Assembly (NCBI GenBank): GCA_024196135.1
Contig: JAMQCK010000322.1
Span: 1 to 28,298, forward strand
DNA length: 28,298 bases
Direction of reading: 5' to 3'
DNA from: Pleurotus ostreatus/Saccharomyces cerevisiae fusant
Lineage: Eukaryota; Opisthokonta
The notes below the pieces were generated by a model that was not told the origin of the DNA, made no database searches, and saw nothing but the letters and a program-made list of their open reading frames with translations. Of the stretch, positions 17,970 through 27,700 are shown piece by piece. Each line of letters starts with the position of its first letter. Position 1 is the stretch's first letter. A program made the position numbers and the translations under genes.

Positions 17970-19129
17970 GGTGAGATAGCTGTTGGATGAGGATGGGATG
18001 GGATGGAATGGGATGGGATGAGATGAGTCGCGGATCGCTGGGCCAAGTCCGTGAGATGGTTGTCCGGTCGTCCGTCTCGAGCGCAAGTCGCAGGTAATGC
18101 AGCAATCAGGGAAGGCGTGGAAATGCGGGCCAGGAAGGCGTGGAGATGCGGATGCGAAGCCGCGTAGTGCTGGTGGCTGGAGCCAAGTTGTCGTATCGCC
18201 CGACTCGAACCTCGATAAGCGCGCGTGATCGTGGGAGCAGACGAGGACGGAAGCAATGACAATGTCATGCTGCGGAGGGTTCGAATCCTCCCTTTCCCAG
18301 CCACTTCGCTTCACCGTCAGATCGTGCCCTTGACTTTCGCGTCTGTTGTGCTGATATCCTCTTTGAAAGGACGTCTCCGAATATTTGCCTCGCATGATTA
18401 CTTAACCACGACTGCCCCTTCCGGCTCGAGTACTCCTCGAACGGCCGTCGTCCCGACCCTGCTTGTCAATGGGTCCAGCCAGCACCCGCTCTGCTTTAGC
18501 TCCCTGCCAGATTATGCTCCCAGGTATACCCAGGCGCGCCTCAGACCGACGCCCCCCGGTGACTCGCTGACTCGAGCCCCACTGGCCGATGTCTGTGCCC
18601 ATGGCGCGCTGGTTGCCGGCCCGAACGGTGTCGGCGACGTTGTGCACTCGATGAGGACGCTCAGTATTGCCGCGGTCCTCCGGAAAACACTTGTCGCTAA
18701 ATACTCGCAGACCTCCGGGAGCACTAAATGGTGCAGCCTTTCCGACCGCGTCGAACGATGCAACCTTTTCGACAGGTCTTGCCAGCGGCGGCTCCCTTGG
18801 ATAAATATGACTGGCGGCAGAATCAGCGCTAGCCTGCGAGCGTACTACTCTGCAGGAAGCGTTGATCTCGCAAAGAGGAGGGCGGCTCGCTGGGTTCAGA
18901 GTCAATCATGACTACGTGCGCAGATTCGACGTCCGTCTCAGTTCTCTTGCTCACGTCGCACTGGCAGTGCAATGCTCCTCACCTCCTCCATCTTCCCATC
19001 TCACCGGCGCTTCTTTTTTGCCATCTTAGCGTTTCCTCTCCCGTCACCCTCTCCTCCTACTCCTCTCTTCGGCTTCTATCCGCACTTCTTCGACCCCCTG
19101 TATAAAAATTGGCTCGACCTTATTGCACC
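17970..19129. other. Intergenic between PNC1 and tRNA-Asn
   Basis: Just upstream of the PNC1 start is a pentanucleotide microsatellite, (GGATG)n with interruptions, at 17991-18025, in the presumed 5' leader or promoter. Overlapping open frames of 228 aa (plus, 18225-18911) and 167 aa (minus, 18402-18905) resemble nothing I know and neither shows splice structure. A perfect B-box sequence, GGTTCGAATCC, at about 18278 could not be folded into a tRNA. Confidence 0.5.
19101..19107 (+). promoter_or_regulatory. TATA-like element upstream of tRNA-Asn
   Basis: TATAAAA begins 29 bp before the mature 5' end of tRNA-Asn, the position at which TFIIIB/TBP contacts DNA. An upstream TATA is known to assist some fungal tRNA genes. 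Confidence 0.45.
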
Positions 19130-19230
19130 TGCCCCGTGGCCCAGATGGTTAAGGCGTGTGACTGTTATGCAATCTCAAAACCGATGATCTAGCAATCACA
19201 AGATCGAGAGTTCGAGCCTCTCCGGGGCAG
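19130..19230 (+). tRNA. tRNA-Asn (GUU) with 27-nt intron
   Basis: Acceptor strands TGCCCCG and CGGGGCA pair over 7 bp, with G as discriminator. The D arm is GGCCCAGATGGTTAAGGC (A box), the anticodon stem is TGTGA/TCACA, and the loop CTGTTAA gives anticodon GUU. The T arm is GAGAG TTCGAGC CTCTC. The intron, 19168-19194, lies one base 3' of the anticodon. The mature length is 74 nt. It closely resembles yeast tRNA-Asn over the D and anticodon arms. A T5 terminator follows at 19250-19254. Confidence 0.95.
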
Positions 19231-19249
19231 CTTGTGCACGTAACGCCAC

Positions 19250-19254
19250 TTTTT
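19250..19254 (+). terminator. Pol III terminator of tRNA-Asn
   Basis: Five T residues, 20 nt after the mature 3' end. A second TTTT follows about 7 nt later. Confidence 0.7.
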
Positions 19255-19273
19255 GGCCGATTTTGGGCGAGTA

Positions 19274-19710
19274 CAGTAGAATTTCCCCTATGGAATCACC
19301 CCCTAAGGAATATCCCCGCTACGGAATAGGTTTGGGCAATCTCCCGACGCGGGAGGCGGGGATATTCCAAAATCCCCGTTATCTCATACGGAATAGGGCT
19401 GCGAGGCAGTCGCCCAGCCAAAATATTCCATACCATCGACTCAGTCCGGAGGCTGCCCCCTGCTCGTGGCTTATGAGTAGCATGCCTAACCACAATCTTA
19501 CTCTGAGTGCACAGGCTATGCCTGAACGGTATCCTAAAGGCCATCTGAGAGCTCGGTGTGCCACAAAAAGGACTGATAATTGCCACCGAGAAGCAAAATA
19601 AAATATTCAGAATTTCCGAGCATTTATTGCCTATTTTCCGAACGGAATATCCCTTCTAAGGAATACAAAAAATCGTCGCCCGACCGTATTCCTTAAAGGA
19701 AATTCTACTG
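19274..19710. mobile_element. MITE-like non-autonomous DNA transposon, 437 bp, TA target duplication
   Basis: The ends are inverted repeats: CAGTAGAATTTCC is perfect for 13 bp and extends to about 23 bp with three mismatches. The element is bounded on both sides by TA (19272-19273 and 19711-19712), as expected for Tc1/mariner-pogo superfamily insertion. Near both ends the motif CTAAGGAATA and close variants (CTATGGAAT, CTACGGAATA, ATACGGAATA, AACGGAATA, TTAAAGGAAA) recur at least six times, like subterminal transposase-binding sites. A perfect 13-bp internal inverted repeat, GGAATATCCCCGC / GCGGGGATATTCC (19307-19319 and 19356-19368), lies near the left end. No transposase is encoded; a 112-aa frame across it has no recognisable domain. 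It sits 43 bp downstream of tRNA-Asn. Confidence 0.85.
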
Positions 19711-19712
19711 TA

Positions 19713-20678
19713 GTAAAGTAGAGAGGCGGTGTGAGTACGTGAGACGACGGCGCGGAGTCCGTAGATAATATCCGCTTTCTATGAAGGTAGGTGTATTCTT
19801 TCCAAGCGAGTGGATAGGTACCGCTCGGTTTCGCGCGAGGGAACTCGCTGCCCATTCTTGGTAAGTTAGGCAGTGAGGTTCAACGGGCGAGGTAACGCCG
19901 ATGTTGGAGGAATGGCGCGAAGCACCATGCGCGGGTTTGATGACGCAAAGGGATTTTCGAGAATAGAGGAATCATCGTGGTCCTCCCTTCCACCACCCCT
20001 GTCCATTCCAGACGTCCTTTGGCCCATCCCGTCGAGGCACCACGCCCGCCGTCATCGACCTCGCGTTCACCGCAAGCTAAGCGCCTTCAGACAGACCTAT
20101 GGTCTGTCTGAAGAGAGGGAAGAGAAGAGAGGAGGGGAGAGCAGACTACGTCTGCTCACTATACAGATGATGTTCGTAGATGAGAGGGATGCGGTGCTTG
20201 GACCCATAAAACATCGCGTGCGACGTTCCGGGTTTGCCTTGTCGGCTTCGCCGACCGGCCGCGGGCGGGGAAGGCAACGGCCACGTGACACGTTGAACTT
20301 TCCCCGACCCACGCGAGCGGTCGCGCGTCGCCGGCAGTACACAGCGAGGCGACCCCGACCTAGCGAGCGGCCGCATGAAGCGACCGTCGGCCAAGGCCGA
20401 GGCAGCCCCGAGCGTAGCGAGGGAGGGATGGTGGGTGGGGCGAGAAAATGAGGACGGGGACGTGGAAGCGCTGCCGGACGAAGCGGTCGTGGACGCGTCT
20501 GCTAAGATGTGGGCGACGCGTCTCAAAGGCCCGTGATCGTCGAGAGCGTAACGTGGCAATCACGGGTCACGACCGACGTTCGTCCGTCGTCTGCTTAGCT
20601 TGCCTCACACCGGGGGCTGGCGTTCGTGCTACTCTCTGGCCCGCGGCTCACACTTCTCTTCTTTAATGTCCAATCGCA
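19713..20678. other. Intergenic with a cluster of perfect short-loop hairpins
   Basis: No gene is recognised; a 192-aa plus-strand frame (19873-20451) is Arg-rich and without domain. Perfect inverted repeats with 2-3 nt loops occur at 20085-20113 (13-bp arms CTTCAGACAGACC / GGTCTGTCTGAAG), 20139-20157 (GAGCAGAC / GTCTGCTC), 20241-20255 (GTCGGC / GCCGAC) and 20387-20400 (TCGGCC / GGCCGA). Confidence 0.55.
20085..20113. repeat. Perfect 13-bp inverted repeat with 3-nt loop
   Basis: The arms CTTCAGACAGACC and GGTCTGTCTGAAG flank TAT. At this length and perfection it is unlikely to be chance. A second 8-bp hairpin, which shares CAGAC, begins 26 bp on (20139-20157). Confidence 0.85.
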
Positions 20679-20774
20679 TCCTCGGTAGTATATCGGCTAG
20701 TACACCCGCCTGTCATAATATGGGAAGCGGAACGTCTTACGCGGGAGAGCGGGGTTCGACTCCCCGCCGAGGAG
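20679..20774 (+). tRNA. tRNA-Asp (GUC) with 24-nt intron
   Basis: The 72-nt mature sequence is identical to the tRNA-Asp at 5453-5555: acceptor TCCTCGG/CCGAGGA, A box TAGTATATCGG, loop CTGTCAC with anticodon GUC, and B box GGTTCGACTCC. The intron, 20716-20739 (24 nt), is unrelated in sequence and length to the 31-nt intron of the other copy. Here the gene is single, with no duplicated halves. Five T residues at 20814-20818 can terminate Pol III. Confidence 0.95.
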
Positions 20775-21354
20775 ATAGATCTGCAAAAATTCTTTGCGCT
20801 GAGGTTTCCCGAGTTTTTATTAGAGGTAATCTTGGTGTAGAAGCGGACGCTTCTTGACTTTTTTTTTCGCTCCTTGATTGCGAGAGTGTGAAAAGGAGAG
20901 GCGGTTGGAACAGGATTGAGGGAAGAAAACAATTTCTTTGACACCCACCCCAGACAGAGTCGATCGTGAAGACTGCACGAAGGATTGCAGGTAGCACACA
21001 TATTATTGCAACCAATCAGAATCTTAGACAAGGCATGGAACAGATGGATAGAGCATAGCAACAGGTAACGACAGACACCTAGGTGATTGAAGGAGATAGG
21101 CATAGAGCGACTCGGAGGGACGATATTAGCGAGTAGGTAAACAAAGAACCAGCGAAGCGGAGGGGGTTATAATGGTTAAATTACAAGGATGTAAGTACGA
21201 GTATGTTGACCGGCGATGGACAGAGTAAGTAGGTGAGGCCAGAGAGAACCGTAGCAGGAAGAGAACAAGAAAGACTCAGAAAACAAGAACGTCTAGCAAA
21301 TCACAGCGCCCAACCTCCTGCTGACCACAGTGCGCAATTTCCAGCCGACCAACC
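20775..21354. other. Intergenic / 3' flank of the 690-aa gene
   Basis: Moderately AT-rich, with no coding signal. A T9 run lies at 20859-20867 on the plus strand. It presumably includes the 3' UTR of the minus-strand gene that ends at 21355. Confidence 0.5.
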
Positions 21355-23482
21355 TCACGCGCTCCTGGGAACTGCCAGCGTGCGGTCCGACCCCTGCTCG
21401 GAGGACGACTCCTGGTTCGAACTCATGGACGCGTCGTAGGCGGTGTCGGATGGCCCATTGGAGTCGGGCTCAGTTGACGCGTCCGACTGGGCGATGGGAG
21501 AGGTGGCGAAGTCAGCAGGGGAGCTGGTGGTCTCAACGATAGTGGGCAACGGATCACGCTTGGCGATGCCACCACCGAGCTCGACCGGTGAGACCTGAGC
21601 ATTCTTGTTACCACCCGCAGAGTGGTCAGCGCCAGCCGCAGAGCGAACATCCGCGGCCGAGGAGAGATAGCTCCTCGCGATTGCCGAAAAGTCGTACGCG
21701 GGGCGGCGCGGTTGGACGCCCCAGGTGAGAGCGCTGTTCCCGAAGGTGGGCGAGGAGCCGTTGTCGAGGGAAGGAGAAGGCGCGTTTCCGAGGGTAGGGG
21801 AAGGCTCGTTCGCGAGGCGATGCTCTTGCTCGTCCTCGACATCTGTCGCCTCATCCTCATGAATCTCTTCCATTGCATATCCTACCCCATGAATCTCGTC
21901 CGCCCACATCTCTGGCGCATCCTCCGGCGCGAGGCCCGCCTGCACGCTGCGCGCCCATGCGGAGATGTTCTTGCGGATGGCGCCGGGGACGCGGATAGGC
22001 TCGCCAGAGTCGGTAGCTTGAATATCTTGACCATAGCTAGCGTGCTCCGCACAGGGCTCGTCGAACTTTGACGCGCAATTGACGCGCGACGCGAGCTGGG
22101 CGCGCCGTGCACGCTCGATGCTCGCCTCGATGTCGCGACGAGACCAAGGCAGAGCACGCACAAGGTCGATCGGCAACAGATGAGAGGGCGGGACGCCGTC
22201 GACCGGCGACGAGGGGGGAGCGGTGGGCAGAGGCGGGAGCGGGCGCCGGCGCGGCGGGGAGAAGGCAGTGTTCTCGAGCTGAGACGCGGTGTTCACCCGC
22301 GGAGAGAGGCTCTCATTGATGGGCTGGGGAGGGTTGACCTGGGCGAGTAGCGCGCGAGAGGCAGCGTCGATCTTGAGAGGGGGAAGCGGGCCATCTGGCC
22401 GGGTGAAGACCGGTTGGGCCCCTTGCACGACAGAGGGGAACGGAGGGACTGGCTTGGGACGCGTCGGGCGCGTGAAGACGGGGTCCCTCGCAGTAGCGAC
22501 AATGAGGATGTCGCCGGTCGAGGTTTGAACAGCGCCCAGGATTTCACCAGCGTTACCACCTAGCTCTCCCTTGCCACCATGATGCACCTTCTCGCCCTCG
22601 CCCTTGCCTTCCACAACCGGCTCCACGCCCGGCGGGTAGGCCACCGGCTTCCGCTTCACCTTCTTGTCCGCAGGCGGCGGCGGCGCGGGTCTCGTCGGCA
22701 CCGGGTACGACCCGGGGGGCAGGGTCGGCTTGGAGTACGGGCGGATCGGACGAGGCTGCGCGAGCGCGCCATTGGTGGTCTGCTGAGGCTGAGAGGACGC
22801 GGGAGGGTTTGGTGGGTGATGCGTCGCGGGTAGGGCCGGTTGGAACTGTTTGGCGGGCACCAAGAACCGACCAGCTGGAAGGGCACCCTGCTTGCTGGGA
22901 ACCAGATACCGACCAGCGGGGAGCGCTTGCTGCTTGGGAGGCGAGAGCTGCTGCTTGGGAGGAGAAGGGAGCGCGCGTGGCGCCACCTGCTGCTTCGGAG
23001 GCTGGGGCAGCTGGCGCTGCTGACCGCCTTGCGCACCAGACGCTTCGTTCAACGACATCACAATCGTCTCGGTACGCGCGAGACCCTTCTTGGCGCGCAA
23101 CGGTGTCGGCTTTGCGAGCACGGGGCTCGGCTGCCCGAGCACCGGGCTCGAGTTTGCGCTGACAGGAATCACTTCTAGGGATTGCGCGGGTGAGATGGTC
23201 TGGAGGGCACGGCGAGCGGGCGGGATGGGCGATCCGTCCGAGCTCGTGAAGGTGTCGCTCTACAGGGGTAGGGGTCAGTCCTGGATACCCAAAGAGTCGA
23301 AAACTTGCGCGTACGATCTCGAAATCGGACCCGTAATTTGACTTCAAGCCAAACACCGACGGGTAGCGTTCGACCTCGGGCGAAGGTACGTAGATGTTCT
23401 CCGCATCTTCTACCACTGAGCGACCAGAGGCCGTCTTTGCGAGAGCCTTAGTAGGCGTGCGCGGAGTGGCGCGCGTGTCCAT
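21355..23482 (-). CDS. Proline-rich, probably disordered protein, 690 aa, function unknown
   Basis: Two exons, 23315-23482 and 21355-23259, joined across a 55-nt intron (GTACGC donor, GACTGAC branch point, TGTAG acceptor) between FEI and SDTF, phase 0. The start is the ATG at 23482 (MDTRATPRTPTKALAKTASGRS...). No known domain is recognised. The N-terminus contains VPSPEVERYPSVFGLKSNYGSDFEI, the least repetitive and perhaps best-conserved part. Residues about 140-200 hold three PPKQQ motifs and two copies of LPAGRYLVPSKQ/LPAGRFLVPAKQ. Further Pro-rich stretches (PPLPPLPTAPPSSP) could bind SH3 or WW domains. A moderately hydrophilic segment near LLPIDLVRALPWSRRDIEASIERARRAQLASR may form a helix. 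The C-terminus is Ser/Asp-rich. No signal peptide or membrane segment is seen. Confidence 0.8.
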
Positions 23483-24752
23483 GTTTAAACTAGCAAGAAC
23501 ATGAGCTCGACGTCGCGCGACAGTGACAACTCGTGCTCACCTAGCCATCGGAAACCTATAGGGCGAGAAAAGAGCAGTGGCGAGACGGTGACAGACAGCA
23601 CGAAGTGGCAAAAGCACCAACGGACACTGCTCAAAGTGGCGGGGCGGGTCGACGAGCAAAGCTAGCCGTCGGTCTTCTGCCTTTATACCCTGGCCCTTTG
23701 CCTTGATCATGGCCCATTTGGTAACAACTGGCTTATGATCTCGTTTGCGGCCTCGTGTACGACGCCGCACTGCGGATGAATGGTCGGACTTCGAAAGCAT
23801 GATGGCCAGAGCGCGCCGGTGCAACGACCCGATTGGGAGGACAATGAGCGGTCGGGGGTTTTACACGTAAGCGAAGGCTGATCCGTTCAGGCACGTCCGG
23901 CATCCGTGGGTTCTGTGCTTGCAATTGGCTTGGATGGTCGGGAAGAGGGTGACTCATGGGGGACGAGGCGAGGGTGAGACGAGCCGTCGAGAGTTTCGGG
24001 GTGATCTTCAGCGGGAGATTGGTTCGGAATGCGTCAGGTGAAGCACCCTGAGGTCAATTGGTTTGATTGGAATGCATACCACGCCGACTGTTTTGTTGCT
24101 TATGCTCGGATGTCGCTGCTTAGTATGAAAGAGGCTGTGACGCGTACGCTCTTCGACTTTCTCAAAGACGTCGATCAGGACATGAATAGCATCAGGAATG
24201 CAATTAGAGTATGGTTGCGATGGAGTATTCAGTCTCGGAGACTCGCCTGAGACTTTGGACATGGCGCAAAGTTGCTGATGAGCAGCCTCGCGCGCAGGGC
24301 GACCTTTCACACTGCACAGACCACGGACAGTTTCGCATTTCCTGTGACACACTGGTTTCGCAGCCCTCTCGGCTATTCTCGCTCATTGTCGGAGTGCGTG
24401 GAAGTCAGCGGCCAACGTTCCGGTCAAGCTTGGGTCAAGCCCGCTCAACTGTGATTGAGGTGAACACAGAGTTGAATCGCCGGCGCCACGTGCCCCGCTG
24501 TGTTGATGGCCGATGTCACGGTTCGTCACGGTTCGAATTTCACGGCTGGGCACAAGCCCAAACACCCTGCTCAAGGGTACGTTGATGATGCAGATTCCCT
24601 CGGCCATAGACCACAAGCTTAGAAAAAATATAGATAATGAAGATATATTGCATGGAATTAGTGAGTACAACAACAACGGGCGGGCATAAATATATGGCCG
24701 AGCCGCGCTTTTCGTGGCATACAAGAAAGTCATGAGCGTGTCGTGAATACGT
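23483..24752. other. Intergenic; no convincing gene
   Basis: This 1.27 kb holds the promoter of the 690-aa gene and the 3' UTR of the MFS gene. A 73-aa plus-strand frame at 24029-24250 (MRQVKHPEVNWFDWNAY...) has ordinary composition but no recognised domain and no supporting context. Three direct copies of TCACGG occur at 24516-24543. An AT-rich stretch near 24620-24665 is a plausible polyadenylation region for the transporter. Confidence 0.45.
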
Positions 24753-27700
24753 TCACAAAGCGGCCTTGCCGGCCGTCTGCACAACATTGTCAGCAATCTC
24801 GCTTCCACACACAAGTTCCAAGCTGTAGCTCACCTCAATCGGCAACAGCGTCATCGCTATCGACGCTACCACGAATAGGGATGCGGAGACGAAGATCGGT
24901 CCGTTCGCCTTCGCAGCTGCGGCGCCGCCCGCGGACGACGTGGTCGCAATCTTGATGACTGGCGCAAGAATGCCGGTGATGCGGTTGAAGGCGGAGCAGA
25001 CGGCGTCGCCGGTGCCGCGGTGAGGGGCGGGGAAGACCTTGAGATACGTTAGCATGTTGTTCGATAGGACTTGTAGGTCAAGCCGGAATACAGATGAATG
25101 GACACGCACCTCCGGCGTATACGCATACAAAACACCATACATCGCATTCTGCGTCAAACCGGACGCACATGAGAAACCCAAGACAGCAGCCTCGTTCGCG
25201 CTTGTGGTGAACAAGAACAGGAAAATCCCCGTCAGCAGCGTGCTGATCGCCATGCTCAGCTTCCGGCCGCCCAGGCTGAACTTGGTCTTGCGCTTCACGG
25301 GAGTGGCCTCGGTCTTCTCTCCGTCGCCGCCCTCTGAAGAACTACCACCCTCTTCCTCGTCCACCGCATCCTTCCCACCGCGTGTCCAGTCGACGATGAG
25401 GCAGGCGAGGACGGAGCCGGGGATGCCGACGACGGAGATGATGGTGTAGTTCCGGTAGGTGGTATACGTGGAGGAGTCCGCGTCGACGCGCTCGGCGAGG
25501 TAGAGCGGGAGGAAGGCGTTGTAGAGTGGATATGCGAGACCGATGAGGCTGAAGCACAGGTGAGTCGAAGCTCAGTGTAAGTAGGGACCAATCTGCTCAC
25601 CCCCATAGCAAAATGGTCAAGCTGGTGTTTATAGCGAGCTTACGACCAGCGAAGAGAGGCTTGATGTGCGAGCTGTATGAACAAACATCGTCAGTAACCG
25701 TGAGTACAGCCTTCGACCGCCTTTAACCATCTACTCACAGGTTCATCTGCGAGAACGTCCTCCGCAAGATATCCTTCGTCGTCACATGCACCTGGCCGCC
25801 CTTGATGCTCCGGAAATCCTCAATCGTGAGGCTGATCTGCCGCCCGTTGCGTTTCGCGAGGTGTTGGAGGACCTGAAAGAACGAACGAGATTAGCAACAA
25901 AATTCATCAGAAGTGGCAGGCCGCCGAAGGTCGAAGACAAGGAAGTCGAGACTCACGGCCAAGGCCTCCTCATCCCGGCCCTTCGCGATCAGGTACTTGC
26001 TCGACTCCTGCAGGTCGAAGATGATGAAGCGTGCGACGAACATGAGGAAGGTGATCGAGCCTCTGTGGGTAGGAATGAGCATGGTCCTCGTGCAGAGATA
26101 GCATACCCGCCATCCGATGCGATGCGAGCCAGGTACTCACAGGAGGTAGCTGTAAGTCTCATGTTAGCACGACGTGTCGCTCAAAAGGGCATGTTTGTAC
26201 GCAAGAGGAACACCTACTCACCAAGTATACCTCCACCCCATGTTATCCGCCTTCATGCACTCGCCTTGCGCGATGCTCGGATCGCAGGAGTAGTTCGCGA
26301 TGAAGCCCCATGCGACAACGGAGGCGACAAGCTGGCCGATGGCCCACCAGGCGGAGAGGAGAGTGAGTGTCCACTGAAGGGGTGGCTGGTCAGTTTTTCT
26401 CCTCGATAGAATTATTGGGCGTCGAGGGAGAACAAGAAGTGTAGGGGTGTGATGACCCGTGTAGGAAGAAGGAAGATAGAGTGGGAAACGCCTTCCCAGA
26501 TTCGTGGGAGTAAACGCAGTCAGATACGAGCAAGAGAGATATGGGTGGAAAGAAATGCATGACGCTGATACGCATAAATTCAAAGCAGATACGAAACTAC
26601 GCACCTGATGCGACTGGGGGATATGCTCCAAGAACAGCGCCCCGTCCACAGGCAAATTCCCGCCAATCCCGAATCCAACGCACGCGACGAGCGCGCCAAA
26701 GGCGGTGAAGTTGGGGGCCGCACCCGCGGCGATACCGAAGACGCCGGCGATGAAGAGGGTGATCTGGGAGGGGAGTTAGTTGAGGAGTCAGCTTCAGTCT
26801 CGTTTCGTAGTCATGACCCCAGCGACGGTGATAGGGATGGAAAGGGTGGAAGGATGCTGGAAAGGTGGGTATGATAGATAGGTGGGGAGGACAGACAGGT
26901 GGGGAGGATAGACAGGTGAGGGGGATAGACAGGTGAGGACGGTAGACAGGTGGCAGATAGAGTATCGGTGGATGAATGGTGATAGAGAGGGGGCAGAATC
27001 AATGGGTTGACGGGGAAGCATCAACGGGAGGCGGGGGAAGAGTAGATAGCCAATGATGAGTGGGGTTTAGCAGGTCGTGTGCGCGATAGTCGCCGTTGTG
27101 CGTACGATAGGAGCGGACGTGCACACGATAGCGGTGGTCGTGTGCACTGGCGTACTAGTCGCGAGGGCCGACCGACGCGGTGATGCGAGTGGTCGTGTGC
27201 GCACCGAGGTCGCGTGCGACTATCACACCACGTTCGCTCGTGGCGTGTTAACCTCTGCCTCGCTCGCGTACGACACATGCACCCAAAAACGACACTCACA
27301 TTGAACGACAACTTCCGCCCGATCACGTCCGCGAGCACGCCCCATGTCGACGCGCCGATGATGAGGCCGACGTAGAGCGCGAGCGTGGCGAACTCGATGC
27401 GTGTAGGGTCGAGCTCTTGTTGGACCTGTCCGAGGACGACAGCGATTCCTTGAAGCCAGATGTCTATGTGGGGGTGGTGAGCGGTTGGTTAAGAGATACA
27501 GATGGTGGAGGAATAGTGAGGGAGGATTGTTCGGTGAGAGGGGAGGGAGAGATGTGGGAGGGGAAGGGAGGCGCGGAGACGCAGGGGTAAAAGGTAAGGG
27601 GGGAGGTAGCAACGTACTGTCTGCCATCCAACCGAGGCCGGTGAGGGCGAAGAGTTCGAGCTGGTAGCGACCGAAGCCAATCCTAGGACGAGGTTAGAGG

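Noticed and set aside
18170..18310. Possible tRNA around a perfect B box GGTTCGAATCC (about 18278) and an opposite GGTTCGAGTC (about 18195)
   Set aside because: The T stem would need a mismatch, the following CTTTCCC has no 7-bp partner at a proper distance, and no D arm or anticodon arm can be drawn. It may be a tRNA relic at most.
18225..18911. 228-aa plus-strand and 167-aa minus-strand overlapping frames
   Set aside because: Neither has recognisable motifs or introns, in a genome where nearly every gene has introns; probably chance in GC-rich DNA.
19263..19601. 112-aa and 96-aa frames inside the MITE
   Set aside because: No transposase signature (no DDE/DDD catalytic motif or DNA-binding domain). 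The frames run through subterminal repeats.
24029..24250. 73-aa frame MRQVKHPEVNWFDWNAY...
   Set aside because: Ordinary composition but no domain, no neighbouring exon and no supporting signals.
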